Source: Saccoglossus kowalevskii
Lineage: Eukaryota; Hemichordata; Enteropneusta; Harrimaniidae
Length of the DNA stretch: 64,000 bases
Assembly (NCBI RefSeq): GCF_000003605.2
Contig: NW_003148772.1
Location: 172,053-236,052, forward strand
Direction: 5' to 3'
Shown in pieces: positions 43,801 to 57,540 of this stretch. A program made the translations under genes and the position numbers. Positions within the stretch are counted from its first letter, which is position 1. Each line of letters begins with the position of its first letter. The notes below the pieces were generated by a model, which worked only from the letters and a program-made list of their open reading frames with translations, was not told the origin of the DNA and made no database searches.

Positions 43801-44590
43801 TTGAAAGGTACAAGGTAATGCCAGTTTATTAAGTGTTGTTTCCCAGACGAGGATATGACTGGTAGAATTGAAGAACTTAACAACATTCGATCATATTCGA
43901 TCACTATATGCTATTTTCAGATATAATGATTTTTTTGGAATCAATAATCAATGAATGCATTTCGAATGTGCATTCTAGTGTAATGGTCTTGTCATTCTGT
44001 CCTTGTTCTGACGGAGTATGATGATATGTTTTCATATAATGTGTAAATGGTGTAAACATAACAGCAATAAAAAACGGAATATGTAAAGTAGTAATGCAAT
44101 TAATATTGCTTCAAATACTTAACATGAATGAATATTTGTCAAACCCGGGAATTTGTTTGTAGAAAGTATTGAGATAACACACGATCACACAGAAGCATAT
44201 AGAAGTTGATCAGCCATGCTTCTTTTACTCTCAAACACTATGTTCGATTAAACTTTTGAGTGGTCATTTCATATCACGTGTATGTTAGATTTCGTATTAC
44301 AGTGTGATATTAGTTCTCTCTTCCTGTAATGCTTAGTTTGAATCAGGAATATGATAAGCATTGATTATGCATAGCCTCATTGTTCAGCATTGCCTTTCTG
44401 TAACGTCGAGTTCCAATCAGCAATATGTCAAAGCATTGAATATACATTGCTCTATTGTTCAGAAAACATAAAAAAATAGATTTATGTAAAGTTTTCTTTT
44501 ATTGAATATTAATATTTCAGTATATAGCGGGACATAATATTGTAATGATATACTCAGAGACAAGATACTTTGCGTTTAGAGTACATTTTC
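40887..44590. repeat. Tandem array, unit about 1.62 kb, about 2.3 copies
   Basis: Landmarks recur at regular spacing. ACTTAACATGAATATTTGTC occurs near 40.90, 42.50 and 44.11 kb. GACAGGGTGGATGACCAGCA occurs near 41.92 and 43.55 kb. GAGAGCTTGAAAGGTACAAG occurs near 42.16 and 43.80 kb. The third copy is broken off near 44.58 kb. Divergence is modest with small indels. No protein domain was recognised. Confidence 0.85.
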
Positions 44591-46099
44591 TATGTCAATA
44601 GATGGTGACCTGCAACAACAGTGGACAAAGTAAACCGTAGTGCAACATGATAATATTTCATGTAATCTCTTGAAAATTTCACATTATAACATAAGAATAC
44701 GTGCTACACATGCAATGGCTAAACACTTAATGCTCACATTACCAACAAGGAAGCTCATCATTAACTAAAAAGGAAGTCTATCGACTTGAATTATGATTTG
44801 TATCTTATTATATATATTGGAAGTGTTGTAAGCAGGAATATTTATATGTTTTCTGAGGCCTCACATATTCTGATTACAGTGGCAAATTGCTTTGTTACAG
44901 TCAGTAGTTCAAGTATTTTTTGTTAATATAACCATAATTGGCTTGTATTTATATTAGAATATTAAGTTTCAGTCCTGTTGGGTGTTCAAACATTTTGCAC
45001 ATCACGTGGTAACGTGTTATTTAAACTAATATTTTAATTAAATTTGGAAAGAACATATTTAGTAATACGTAGTCAGAAATACAGAAAATACAAAGATGAA
45101 GAAGATTTGCATTTCATCAGAAACTGTTGTTCCGAACAAGCAGAACAAAGCAATCATTCATTATGTATTCGTGTTACTATCATTATTTATTTTTAACAGT
45201 CTGGCTATGAGATATTTATGCAGGGTCGATAATGTCATTGTATTCAACATGGCGACAGTTTTCCCTAACATTGTATGCAAGTACTTTCTCTTGGATTGAA
45301 TTGGGAATAACACCATAGTACAATACTTTTGTATATGGAATAATTTGTAAAATAAATACTCCAAAGGGTCATGAATGTCAAGTTGTACTTTTCTTCATTT
45401 TACCTTAGAAATCGAGACATATGTTCTGCATTTCAGAGAATAATATTCATGGATAACTGCATAAAACGAGAATCTGTTTCACTATTACCATGTTAATACA
45501 AGCATTGTTGTGAAAGAAAGTATAAACATAGCGACTGTAACTCGTTAGTTGAATTTTCAACCAGCTGGCTACATATATACTCGTTCATTTATACACCCGT
45601 AAATTACTTGTTAATTAGAAACTGTGAAAAATGATCCCAAAGAGCCTTCAACTTAATCTTGTTCATGACACAATATTGAAGATGAATGATATATAAACAA
45701 ATCAAGTCACATATAAAACTTATGTATCATTTTGAAATAGCATATCAGTATTACCAGCTAGTTATTAAAGGTACACGTAGGTCATGCAAATGTAAAGTGG
45801 CTGTACAGTAAAGAATATATTTCAGAAACAAAACTTGTAGTTTACCATTCAAAATTACAAAGATAAAAATGTAATTTAGTGACAGGTCAATCATTTTGTA
45901 TCCGAGCAAAGAGCATTTCAAAAATCTACAAAGGCCCACGGGACTATACATGAGTGTTTCTGACTTATATTCCACTATTTCACAATAATTATAAGAACAA
46001 CAATGTCTCCATATCGGCATAACTCAGATGACATTGCCAGGCATTCCACGCACACGCACCCATTCAACACACACTTCAATTATTTTTTGTTTTATTATT

Positions 46100-47000
46100 T
46101 TTTTTGAAATTCATCACATGCAATACGTGTTTGTAAGGCACTCGTGATAGCAGATTATTAGCAAGAAAAAACAGCTACAGAGAAACATGACATTTCTACA
46201 CTTTCCACCGAGCATAATTTAACATGTGTGAATCAAATAAACATCTTAAACTATATAAATAAACTTGTGGCTTGTGCATTGTGGTAAATGCTATGCCAAT
46301 GTCATTGGTGTTGTATTCAAGTTCATATTGTTCAACAGTGAAACATTAGTATGACACGCGACATCGAAGTAATGCAATTTATATTGCTTGGAATACTTAA
46401 CATGAATGTATGCTAAATCCAGGTATATATTTGTGAGAAATGTCGGGATAGTGGAATTTTCGCACTCACAGTTGGATAACCCAGAATCACACTTCAACAG
46501 AAAGAAGTTGACCAGCCGAGCTTTTTGTAAAGTGAAACACTGTGACGTCTATTTCGACCAATCCAGGGAGTGTTAATTTAATATCACGTGTATGTTTAAT
46601 GTAATAACTCGTGTATGTTCTCTTTTCGATGACAGTATGATATTAGTTCTTCCTTTCTGTAATGCCATTGTTGAATCACCAATGCGATATGATTAGAATA
46701 CTTGGAAAATGTTAATATTTAAAAAATATCTATTTAAAATGTCATTACCTGAATATTATTATTTTAGTATAGTAAGATATAATAATATATTGATATATTC
46801 AGAGACAGGGTGGATGACCAGCAACAACAGTCGATAAAGTAAATCGTTTTGAAACATGATATTATTCATTGTACACACTTGGAAATCTCACAATAAAACA
46901 TAAAAATACATATTGTTATGTTACTGGCTGTGTGTCGATAATAATGCTCGTTTACCGATGTTTTTACTATTTTAACGATGATAAGAAATTATATTGACCT
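46100..47000. repeat. Separated partial copy of the 1.62-kb unit
   Basis: Holds the middle of the unit in the same order: TTCATCACATGCAATACGTG, then the AATGTCGGGATAGTGG block, then GACAGGGTGGATGACCAGCA near 46.80 kb and the CTGTGTGTCGATAATAATGC block near 46.93 kb. Confidence 0.8.
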
Positions 47001-47227
47001 TCACATAGTCTGGTACAGTAAAGTGCAAACTGAAAAAAAAAATCATGTGAAACCTAAAGAAGTGTTTTATTACCAACATATCCAACTGTTTTTATTTATT
47101 ATATTGAACCACGTGAAAAGTGTAGCATCGAAAATGTCCTTGACAATAACACATACTCTCAGGAGTCCTAGACGTGTTCAGTATCAAGTTGTTATTAACT
47201 TCTTGATGTCCATGGTAAAATATGCAT

Positions 47228-47650
47228 GAAAACGTCTCGAGAAATGTCTGTAACAGTTTGTATTAAATTACATTTGATTTTGAAAAAAAAGTACAATAAA
47301 TATTATTTTCTGTTTTATTCGTCGGAATGCATTTATTCGTTTACATTGCGACTAACCCAGCCAACATTTGCAAATAAATGATATAGAACGCCGGATTAAC
47401 AGCATGTATTACATCTGTAATCGTACTAATTATGCAACTTATGTCCCGAGAAGTGTCTTAAGTTTGTATTATATTACATTTGATTTTGAAAAAAAGTACA
47501 AATAATTTTGTTTGCTGTTTTATTCGTCGGAATGTATTTTTTCGCTTACATTGCGATAAACCCTGAAGCCAAGATTTGCAAATGAATGAAATAGAACGCC
47601 GGATTAACAAAATGTATTACACTTGTAATCGTACTAATTATACAACTAGC
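47228..47650. repeat. Two-copy tandem repeat, about 0.21-kb unit
   Basis: Both copies share CATTTGATTTTGAAAAAAA, TTTTATTCGTCGGAATG and GAACGCCGGATTAACA, in that order. The second starts near 47.44 kb. Confidence 0.85.
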
Positions 47651-50600
47651 GTAAGAGCACGAACAGTTACATTGATAGAAGGATGTATTTTTTGAATGCG
47701 TCTTACATCATCACCCTTGTACAAAGAAATCTCTCACACATGTGAATTTACCAAATGAATACCAACCAAAGCCGTAATAAATTTAACTTATATACTCACA
47801 TGTAGTTTTTACTCAATGATCCATGACAACACTACAACTGTATATTTGATTTGTACAATGCAGTACGACCACCTAGACTATAATTCAAAAATTTGGCATG
47901 ACAAAATTCACTAACACTATTCCCAGCAATGTACAAGCATGAACACTAACGATGATCAACATTAGGACGTGCCACTCACTGTAACGATTAAACACACATT
48001 ATTGTGCTTATAGGTCAATTGAATATGTCAAGATTTGTAGTAAGTTTAATAGAAGGCACACTAACATAAGTTTAGTGAACGTTGCTTAATGTCAACAGAT
48101 CTATACACCCAATTTACACGTTCAATAGCTTACAGTGAGACAGGTTTATACAGTTTGGTTTCATTAATTTAGAGAGATTCATCATCTAACTTCATTATTG
48201 AGTCTGATACCAAATGTGAAATACAATTTATGTATCTCCGAATTCCATGTTTCCATTTTTGTTGAGTCATTTTTAGGTTCAACTCTTATACTTCTCATCG
48301 TTCAGCCATTTCCATGGTCAGCGACTGAGATTACGAACTTGTCACATCAAAATATAGAAAGTAACGTCAATGGACTTCCTTCACTTGTCTTATAGAGTGT
48401 CTCGATGCATAAAAGCCCTACCTACTCTACAATACGGGAATCTATGATTTACCCACAAGACCATAGACTAATTAGGAACATAGTTAGTTTCACGCCCATC
48501 CTCTTCTACTCGTGTCGAATGTCAATGTGCTAATGTTCTTCTTGGAGTGTATCCATCCACTCAATACAGTTCAAATGATTGAAACTTCACCATTTGGCAG
48601 ATTACCATTATGTGACGTGTGGTGGCGCAATACACTCACCTATCAGTTTAACATTAACATTAAGTATGCTTATATGTGTTACTTTTTGACACAATCTCTG
48701 ATCTACTTTGCCTTTATTTTCAAATGACAAGGTTTATCTTCAAATGGTATGGCCCGGTGTGATACCATGGTCTAACAATGAATAAAATGGGTGATATTCA
48801 AATAAATTCACTGTAATCTTCTGAATTCTGACACACATCACGATTTCAACTAAATCATCGTATTTGTTATCCTCTTAGTGCCATATTCTAGTAATCGATT
48901 GTATCAGTATAAAATACATTATCGATGGTAAAAAAACTCTCAAATGTATGTTTTTAAACAGTATTCATTATATGTGATACAATCTGCATACACAAACGAA
49001 AATATATAATAACTCAAAATTCATACTACAATATTGAGCCCAACAGTATAACGTATGTTCTATTTCTTCTTAACATTTAATGTTCGTGGATAGTGAGTTA
49101 TTATTCATGAATATTATTCATGGTGGTAAACAAGGCGTTTATGATAATGCTAATAATATTCTGTCACTACCTTCAAACTTTTTCAACTCGTAGATTTGTG
49201 CGAAGCATTTAGCTCTACAAGAGTACCCTCGACGGGTTTCCTAATACAAATGAGCTCTTAAAATATATTTATTTAAAGCTGTATGATAACACGATTGTCT
49301 TATTTTACTAATAACTACTTCTAATAAATCTGCAAACACAAGCTTAAGTATGAAATGAACTATTAACTCAACTAAATCAAACTACATAAATATTATATCT
49401 AAATATTTGACAAATAATTAAATAATAATGAGAATTTTTAAAGAATAATAACTGATTTCCTCCAAGTGCTTTTATTTTTTGAACTCTTGAAATGCTTAGC
49501 TACTTTGTCTTTGTAAATTTGTAATCATGATGACAAATTTGTATTTTATAGTGAAAATAGAGGGCGCTTGTGTAGTTCATTGTAAATTGCGTTGTGGAGT
49601 TAATCATTTTATCTAGTTAGAGGGCGCACATTGTGTTGCCTGAAAATAAATTGATATTAATAATGCAGAAATGCTGTGATACTGTATTGGCAGCTGATGT
49701 GGTGCACTATGATGTGATGTTTATGCTTGATTTATTACCGGTTTTTGATTAACGAGATGTATAATGTCCAATTTAACTTCTTCTGGAATTAGTACAACAT
49801 TTCATTTACAATAAATTTATGACTCAATAGGCCAACTAAGTTGTTACTGCTTATGTTTATTGTTCTTTTGATTCCGCTATTTCTTTGGTTCTCAATTGTA
49901 TCCACTCATTCTATCATTTATTGCAATAACACATGTATATGTGTGTCATTTATTATGTTTTGCAGAGAGGTTATTATATTGTATATATTGACATTTGAAT
50001 CCATTAGTATTAAAGCAATCTAAATTAAACATTACAGGACAACTTCAAACGTAAAATAACAGTTATTTAATAATCTTTTTCCGGTTTTGAAATCGTAGTG
50101 CCACATGATTAGTAAGATGATTCGTCATTTTCGCGATATTGCGCAAATTATCTGAACAACCAACTTGTTTATGTTTGGCTGGTATCTACAATGTTGTTCT
50201 GTATCGGGTGATACAGACTGCAGTATATCTTATAAACAACAGTTTTTGGTTTCATGAGGTATAAGGTTGAGTGATTAATAAAAAATATACAATGACAAAC
50301 TGTTTTATTTATTTTGTTATGGGCTTTCCAGTACATTGTGTTGACGGAAATAAATTCACTAGATAAAAAAAATCTACATGGACGCTGACTGCTAAGTAAT
50401 AATGGTCATCGTCTTTTTAAAAAAATCGCAAATGTATTACGGTCGTGCCAGGACTACTTAAACGTTATACATATATCAAAACAACTTGGAATACATATTT
50501 TTGGATGGACAATTTTATACATGTTATATGACACAGCAGTAGGCATGTAAATATGTAAATTTATTCAAGATGGTGGCTATTGCCGCAGTTAGGCAGCACT

Positions 50601-50900
50601 ACTCTTTCTCATAGAGAGATAACTCCCCATATATCATCTGATAAAAAATAAATCAACTTTGAAATGTACGGCAAATGTTCGAGATTATAATATAATGTGA
50701 CAGGGGTTTGATGCAATTAAATATTTAAAACTTTCGTAATCTTTACCTCAAATAAAAGTATGTGTGTATACGTATATAATATAACAATATATAAAAATCA
50801 ATTATTATAAAGTTAAAATATGTATATTACTAAGTGTTATTATTATTTTCACGTATTGTTTTTGTAACAGTATTTAATATTTTTAGTCAGCAACGCACAT
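47651..50900. other. No gene recognised
   Basis: AT-rich sequence without splice-supported exons. Two TAGAGGGCGC sites lie 60 bp apart at 49.56-49.63 kb. Confidence 0.5.
49559..49627 (+). promoter_or_regulatory. Pair of TAGAGGGCGC motifs
   Basis: Same 10-mer at 49558-49567 and 49618-49627, same strand. It could be a CTCF-like site pair or the ends of a small repeat. Confidence 0.25.
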
Positions 50901-50906
50901 TATTTC

Positions 50907-51474
50907 TATAAATATAGGTAGATCCTGATTAACACGCGTAAGGTGAAGATTATTGAATACTTATTTTTACTGACTATACAGCACCATTTTAAATTATACT
51001 GGTATCTGGCAACATCTATTCATTCTACATAGAAAACCACATACGAGCATCAGTGTGAATGTATAAGTATAGTGTAGCATGGTTTAAGCCATATTCTAAA
51101 TAAATGAATATGTATTAACGTTTCGGCTTGTTCTGTCTTTCAATTTACCAAACTGTAATTTTCAACCAACTTCTTAGATAAATTTAATTTAAACAAAAAA
51201 ATGTATGATAAATATTGAAAACTGATTCATGAAGACCATGCAGTATCCTAAGCATTGTGTGTATTTACTTTTGTAGTTTTATGTAGGCATAACCAAAATA
51301 ATGTTTTTCTTGTAGTATATAATTAGCAAAATAGTGGCGCAAATTATAAAGACTTGTTTCCAGAAAGATAACATGTTTTACAGCTTTACTTTAGCACCAA
51401 TACAATGTAGCTGAATGGAATGAAATAAAAGATCTAAACCCTCATAGTGATGAACGAATGAATGAATGCTATTT
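50907..51474 (+). pseudogene. Relic of the secreted-peptide gene, promoter and 3' end only
   Basis: A TATAAATA box at 50907-50914 is followed by sequence matching the first exon of the complete gene at 61.85 kb (GACTATACAG, AAATTATACTGG, and a donor-like CA|GTGTGA near 51053). At 51.41-51.47 kb the sequence again matches the gene's 3' end (CTGAATGGA...GAAATAAA, then a short AATG repeat). The coding exon is absent in the 350 bp between. Confidence 0.6.
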
Positions 51475-53795
51475 AGCTTCACACATCGCTGCACTGAGCT
51501 CCTCAAACTTGCTGAAAATTCACCTCTTTGGGAGTTAAGTTTACTTCTTTGCTTATCTACGTTTTTCCATTAATACTTTGTGCATACGGTCATTACTTTT
51601 CCATTCAGTTTAGGCATAAAATTGCCATGTTTTGTTTTGTTTGATTTCATTCTACGTTGTCTGGAGTCTTGCCGTTGGGCCTGCTAAGATGGTCGCTCCC
51701 ACGATAAGCCCACGAGGTGGCAATCCCCTTTCGGTTCTTACTCGCAAGCACATGATTAATTGCGAGTCCCTTGACGGCATAGGAGGCCTACGTACAGGCA
51801 ATATCTTCTATTGTTGGGGCAAAGACTATTGTAGCTGCCTCCCATGTCAATCGTAGTGTTATTGTTTTGGTTGATTGTGTTACCTCAGTCGAACTGGTTT
51901 GCACTGAGGGTCTTATTATTGTGCCGTCATTTTTTTTTATGTTGAACTTTCAGTTAAACCTTCTACGAAAGTTATACTTTTTAGTGTACCACCTTACGTT
52001 CCGAACTTTTTATTTGAAAGGGAACTATCTAATTATGGTCTTGTGGTTTCGAATAGTCGTTACTTTCATTTAGGATGTCATAAAAAGGAGCATATCTAGC
52101 GAAATTACCGTGAAAACGTTGAAACGGTTCAAGCAATTAACACACATGTCACATCTACACTACACAACTGACTTTCTGACTAGCACTAATGACACAATAG
52201 CTGCGAAAAGTGAACACAATGAAAACACAACTGAAAATTATGTTGAAACAGATTTTGATAACTGATAATGTTGATAAAATATTATGAAAACTGATCTGAC
52301 TGGCGCGTGTGGTGACGACTCAACTTTTATTGAACCCAACACAGATGCTATTCAACTTAATGCCACGTGCAATATTAATGAGATTGGCAGCACTGAAACT
52401 TACAACAATAACAGATCGTTCACAAAATATTGATTAGGAGATTGTACGAACTCTTCCCCAAACAACTACGCCTCCCGGGGCATCATCTTCTTCCGTCGAT
52501 GCTTAGTTCATCTATCCGTTTGACTCAAGTCAGTTCATCAAGTCAGTTGCATCGGACGTTTCGTACTTGTACGCTCTTTAAATCATTTCAGGAAAAAGAA
52601 CCACTTCCTTTCAAAGAAAAAAAATCGGATAGGGCGTAGTATCGCGTCAAGTACCGGCATTTCTAGAATGCCCAGGAGTACGAACAAACGTAGCGATAAA
52701 TTCGACACAAGGAATTAAACTAATAACCATTAGTAATGAATAAATTGATTAATAAATCAAATAGTTGCGTCTATGTTTTTCTCTATACGCTTGTTCAGTT
52801 TCCTGTATCCATACTCATGCTAAGCCTTTCAGGAATTATATGGAATTTACATGGTTGTCGTTATTCTTTCAAGAAATATCAAGTGTTTGAATTTATTAAA
52901 CAAAACCATTTCACCGATTTTTGTTTTTCCCAGAAAACGCATTCCGTATCTTCTTGTGAAGTAAAGGGGAAAGTGGTATGGTAAGCACCTATGTATTTTC
53001 CACATGAAAGTTCACGTTCTGCAGGATTTGGCATAATTTTTAAACCAAATAAAAATTTTAATATTTTAAATTTGAATAATGTTGATTCTGGACATCTCTT
53101 GCACATACACACCGTGGTTGATAGAGTTCAGGTGCATTTAATTAATGTGTATGCTCCAACAAACGGGTTTGTACGTCTAAAATTCTTTGAAGTTTCAAAA
53201 ACTTGTTTGAACAGCTTAAATAACGACCCACTTGTCATTGGGGGCGACTTCTATTGTACCCTATGCCCTGAGTATGAATGATAGAGCCGAAAAACACTTT
53301 TTATCTTCAAACTTTACTTCCAATATATTACGTAGGTTTAAACTTGTTTACGCATGACGTCAGTGCATCACTTTAGCCAAATAGTTTACTTGGAGTAGAA
53401 ATGAATGTAAATCCTGTATAGACACATTTTATATATCCAAATCTATTGTGTCTAGAATTAAAAGTAGTTATTATCTGTCCACATTATAATTTCTCAGATC
53501 ATTGCCTGGTTACACTTTGTCTGTCATTCAAGTCTTTAAATCATAACCCTGTATGGTGTTTTAACTCTGGTCTTCTTCACGATCAAGTTTTCTGTGAAAT
53601 AGTTAATGACTACTGTCTGACATGGCGTAAAAAGATAACATCCAGTTATTGTGGGATATTGGACAACTCAAGATAAAAGATCTTACTAAACAGTACACTT
53701 CCAGGTTAAGTAATATTTAACTAAAATGTATTACAACATGACATCAATAATATTGAACAACAAATAAATTCCAAACATAATCCCGTCAACCACCT

Positions 53796-55320
53796 TAAAG
53801 TGCCCGTGAAATGGCTGCTATTTTCACGCTATTGATGCATAAACATTATTAATTTTATTAATTTATAAGCATGAATTATTTTTTAAGTGAAAAAATGTGT
53901 TTTAAAACGAGGCTCCTCATTAGCTTCTTATTTGCATACAGAAATTCCCCTTGTGACGTCAGAAGGGGGAGTCGCATGGCAGCTTGAATTGCCGATACGT
54001 GTAAATAAGGCAAATTTCTTCTGCAGTTTTCTCGTCTTTGACTAAATTTTCACTTATGTACTTGTTCGTCGAGGAAGAATGGACCATATTGAACACATAG
54101 TATCAATTTTTGTTGCATGGGGTTGAGTTAGATGCGAAATATGTCCTTTCTAGTGTAGGTGGTCACCGTGATCGTCCGCGGCACACGTTTGTACACTGTC
54201 GCTGGACAAAATAGAATTTGACGTCGGAATTATCTCGTTATTTAGCAGGTTACTAGGCACGTCACTGCACTGTTTTATTTCATCGATCGTCTGGGTAAAA
54301 CTTTCGAAAATTAAAATGAAAGAGAACTTATTTTGACATTCTAAACATTAGACTATAGTGATCACTAGAAAACAATAAACAAAACGACAAATCACAGTTA
54401 CTAAATAAATGACAGCCGCGTTGAAATAACTTGAAATTTTGTTGAAATAGGTGAACGCGTCGGGTCAGGACGAAGGCAAGTGCGTTAAAAACGGCGTTTA
54501 ATTGGATAACAAAAGTAATCGAGGTCGACACATATACAGATAAATTCAGAGTGGATTCGAGTTAGCGTGATCCATGGCGTGATTGTCATAATTATAACAT
54601 CATATTAAAACTTTCTTTGGTAGAAACACATTGATCAAGCCCGGATTCTTATTTCATAAATGCAAGCATGGAGGTAAAAAAAGTACGGAGGTGTGAATTC
54701 GACATTCAACACCAATCACCAAACAATACAGAAACTTTTAGCCTTCGAAAATGAAAACAATTAGCAGTGTGTAAGGGTTGTGTAATTTCCTGTTTGTCCG
54801 ACGGTTGTCAGCGGTTCTCTTTAAACCTAGTTATTTTTTTTTTCATGGACGAGGACAGTTTTTCCAAAAAAAGGAATCTGAGGTTAAGTGGCATTCGTCC
54901 ACTGATGTCGCACCTTCGGATCGATTAGAAACGTGTGAATACTTACACTATGAATATACGTTTCACTGCAACTGCCCACAACACAACATCTAAAAACTCA
55001 CTCAAAAAAAAGAAAATAGACAAAAAAAAGAAAGAAAAAAAACGCCGACTGAAAAATGTATATCTTTTAAAACTATACTGAATGACCAGTGTTATTACGG
55101 CTCAGGGGTATGACTTCCTATCACATTTTGGCATTTTTTATCTTGTTATCGTTTTCACCGCTACCTTGAATAAATTGGTTACCCTAACGCAACTGTGTAC
55201 GAGTCATTTGAAAGTGGTTGACACCTGTACGAGTACCAATGCACTTGGACCTCGGAACACAACTACAAAGACATGATGGTATAATCGTTGATGCCGCACA
55301 TCAGATGTAACAACTAACTA
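53796..55320. other. About 1.5 kb of foreign sequence inside the LINE remnant
   Basis: LINE similarity stops after the endonuclease near 53.79 kb and resumes before the reverse transcriptase at about 55.34 kb. The insert begins CCTTAAAGTGCCCGTGAAAT, a TTAA-type start. The matching far end was not found, so it may be several insertions. Confidence 0.5.
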
Positions 55321-56383
55321 AAGATTTTTACTCTAACTTGTTTTTACCGGACCCTATATCTATGGATTCTAAACACAAATTACTTTCTAATCTTCCTCAA
55401 CTTGATGATGATTTTAAAGAAATGTGCGACATGGGTTTAACGTTTAAAGAGCTTACTGCGTCTGTAAAATCGATTGCTTGAGGTACATGTCCAGGTATCA
55501 ATGGCCTTCCTGGCGAATTTTCAAACGTTTTTGGTCAACCTTGGGTTCTGACCTATGTGAAGTCTTTCTCGCTTCGATAGAGAATGGAAAGCTACCGTAC
55601 TCATGTAGACAAGCCGTCATCACTCTGCCATCTTAAAATAGAAATTTGTTGACGAATTGGCGTCCGGCGTCTATTATGCTCTGATTATAAGATAGTGACC
55701 AAAGCTCTTTCCTGCTGACTCAAGGCTGTACTCAGTAGCATAATTCATATTGATCAGAGGTATTGTACCAGGTATTGTACCTGGTCGACATATATTTGAC
55801 AACATTAACTTGGTATGTGACGTCATCATGTATGCAAATGATAACAACACAGCTATTGGTATCCTATCTTAAATCTTAAAAGAAAAAGCTTTTGACCATG
55901 TACACCACGATTATCTGATTAACATTCTCAAAACATTTGGATTTGATGATAATTTCACTAAATATATCACACTTTTGTACTGAGGAATGCAATCTCTTTT
56001 TTGAGTGAGCAGGAATACGTCGAGGCTGTTCACTCTCTGGCCAGCTGTTTTCTATTTGTATTGGGCCGTTGCATCACAAAGTACGAGTGGTATGTAGTGT
56101 ATTCATGTATGCGATTCAGCGAGGAATAAAACTCATCTGTGTATGCTAATGACGTCAGTTCCTTCTTAACAAATAACACTGATTTCTATAGATTGCAAGA
56201 ATGATTGGTCATATATGTCCATGTGTGAAGTTTTAGGGATTATGGATGGGGCAATGGAAAACAAAAACTTATATGCCTTCGAATATCAACTGGAACAACG
56301 TTGGTCTTAAAGTTCTTGGCACATATCCTTGGACTGATGTTAGTGACAAAATACAGTCCAAGTTCGAATCGTGGACTAGGTAT

Positions 56384-56392
56384 GCGCCCTCT
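56384..56392 (-). promoter_or_regulatory. TAGAGGGCGC motif
   Basis: Minus-strand copy of the 10-mer, inside the LINE remnant. Confidence 0.2.
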
Positions 56393-56959
56393 ATTTTTTT
56401 TACAGAGAACGGAAATTGGGTGTTAATCAGTTGATAGTGTCCAAATTACTTCATAAGGTAGTTTGTTTATGTCCTCCCAGTACTTAATTAATCATAATCA
56501 GTAACACTTTATTGATTTCTTTTGGCAGGGTCGCCATTGGCTCCCTGCAGAATAAATGTATTTACCGATCTCGCAGGGCAGCAAAAGCTTATCTTATTTA
56601 CCATCAAGAATTGCCTCTTTTCATTTGAAATACATTCAACATTACTTTAACTCTAATTACTCTAGTTTTTATTTTACTAGATACTTTCTTAAACGTTTTA
56701 ATAATTTGAAATATGACAAACAGTTGTTTGTTACAAATGTGCCATTTTTTTCTTAATATTCCTGTATACTATTGTGAGCTTATGAAGGTTTGGTTCTCCG
56801 CCTCAACTATTAGAAAAGGAGAAACCTACCATCTATTACTCTGTTTGTCGGAAACCACTCTTGTAGATTTGCCATATTCAGGGATTTCGTTCAACGTTAT
56901 ATTTGAAATCGGTCACGGAGATAATCTATCCAACCGAGTACGTTGTAAATAAATATGTA

Positions 56960-57540
56960 TACTGCAAATAGCACATAATACTCTGATTGCAGTTCCATAG
57001 CCTTTTTAATAGGTGATTTTCCGTACAATTGCGAGATCTCGCGAGATGCATGAAAGACGCGCGTCGAACGTCTGCCGCAAAAGTCGAACGAATTGATTTT
57101 GATCTCGAATTTCTTTATTTCTTAACTCATATCGACCGGCCGATCTTCGACAGAGGAATATTGCTTCCGAATACCCTTACTTAATCGAAATTGTTTATCA
57201 TCAAATGTGTACAGCATATTATTAAGCATGGAAATGTCCCCCGAAATACTTTCGCGTTTGTCGAATCCCACGCGATGTTTGACGCCATTACGACGCTATG
57301 ACCTTTGTTTGTCCTGTTTTTACGATCTATTTCACGCATAACGCGTGATTCTCGCAGTGAACGGAAAATGGCCTGGCCATTTTGCCAGTGTGTTTATTTT
57401 GTCCGACCTAAGGTTACCAAACTATGAAACAAGAGTAGCAATTAATGGATATATTTTCATGTTAAGTTCTGCTTTGTTATGTATGCTTATGATAGGGACA
57501 CAGTCGAAAGTCATCGTATAGATGACTATCATACCAGGGG
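56960..57540 (+). repeat. Third copy of the peptide-gene 3' flank, split by a MITE
   Basis: Matches 61.32-61.50 and 63.83-64.0 kb (CAGTTCCATAGCC, AAGGTTACCA, AAGTCATCGTATAGATGA). The similarity is interrupted exactly by the MITE at 57016-57369, so that insertion is younger than the duplication. Confidence 0.65.
57016..57369 (+). mobile_element. 353-bp MITE, copy 2
   Basis: 354 bp, from ATTTTCCGTACAATTGCGAG to ACGGAAAAT, nearly the same as 40524-40876. Confidence 0.85.

Larger units (their letters stand above)
51632..56950 (+). mobile_element. Decayed L1/Tx1-type LINE
   Basis: Fragments in element order on the plus strand. ORF1-like VPPYVPNFLFERELSNYG lies near 52.0 kb. Endonuclease pieces are IIWNLHGC (52.84 kb), VHLINVYAPTN and LVIGGDFYCTL (53.13-53.27 kb), and FSDHCLV (53.49 kb). 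Reverse transcriptase pieces are CPGINGLPGEF (55.49 kb), DYKIVTKAL (55.68 kb), HIDQ, and EKAFDHVHHDYL (55.88 kb). C-terminal pieces are GLKVLGTYPWTDV (56.30 kb) and GRHWLPAE (56.53 kb). Many stops and frameshifts, no working ORF. Confidence 0.8.
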
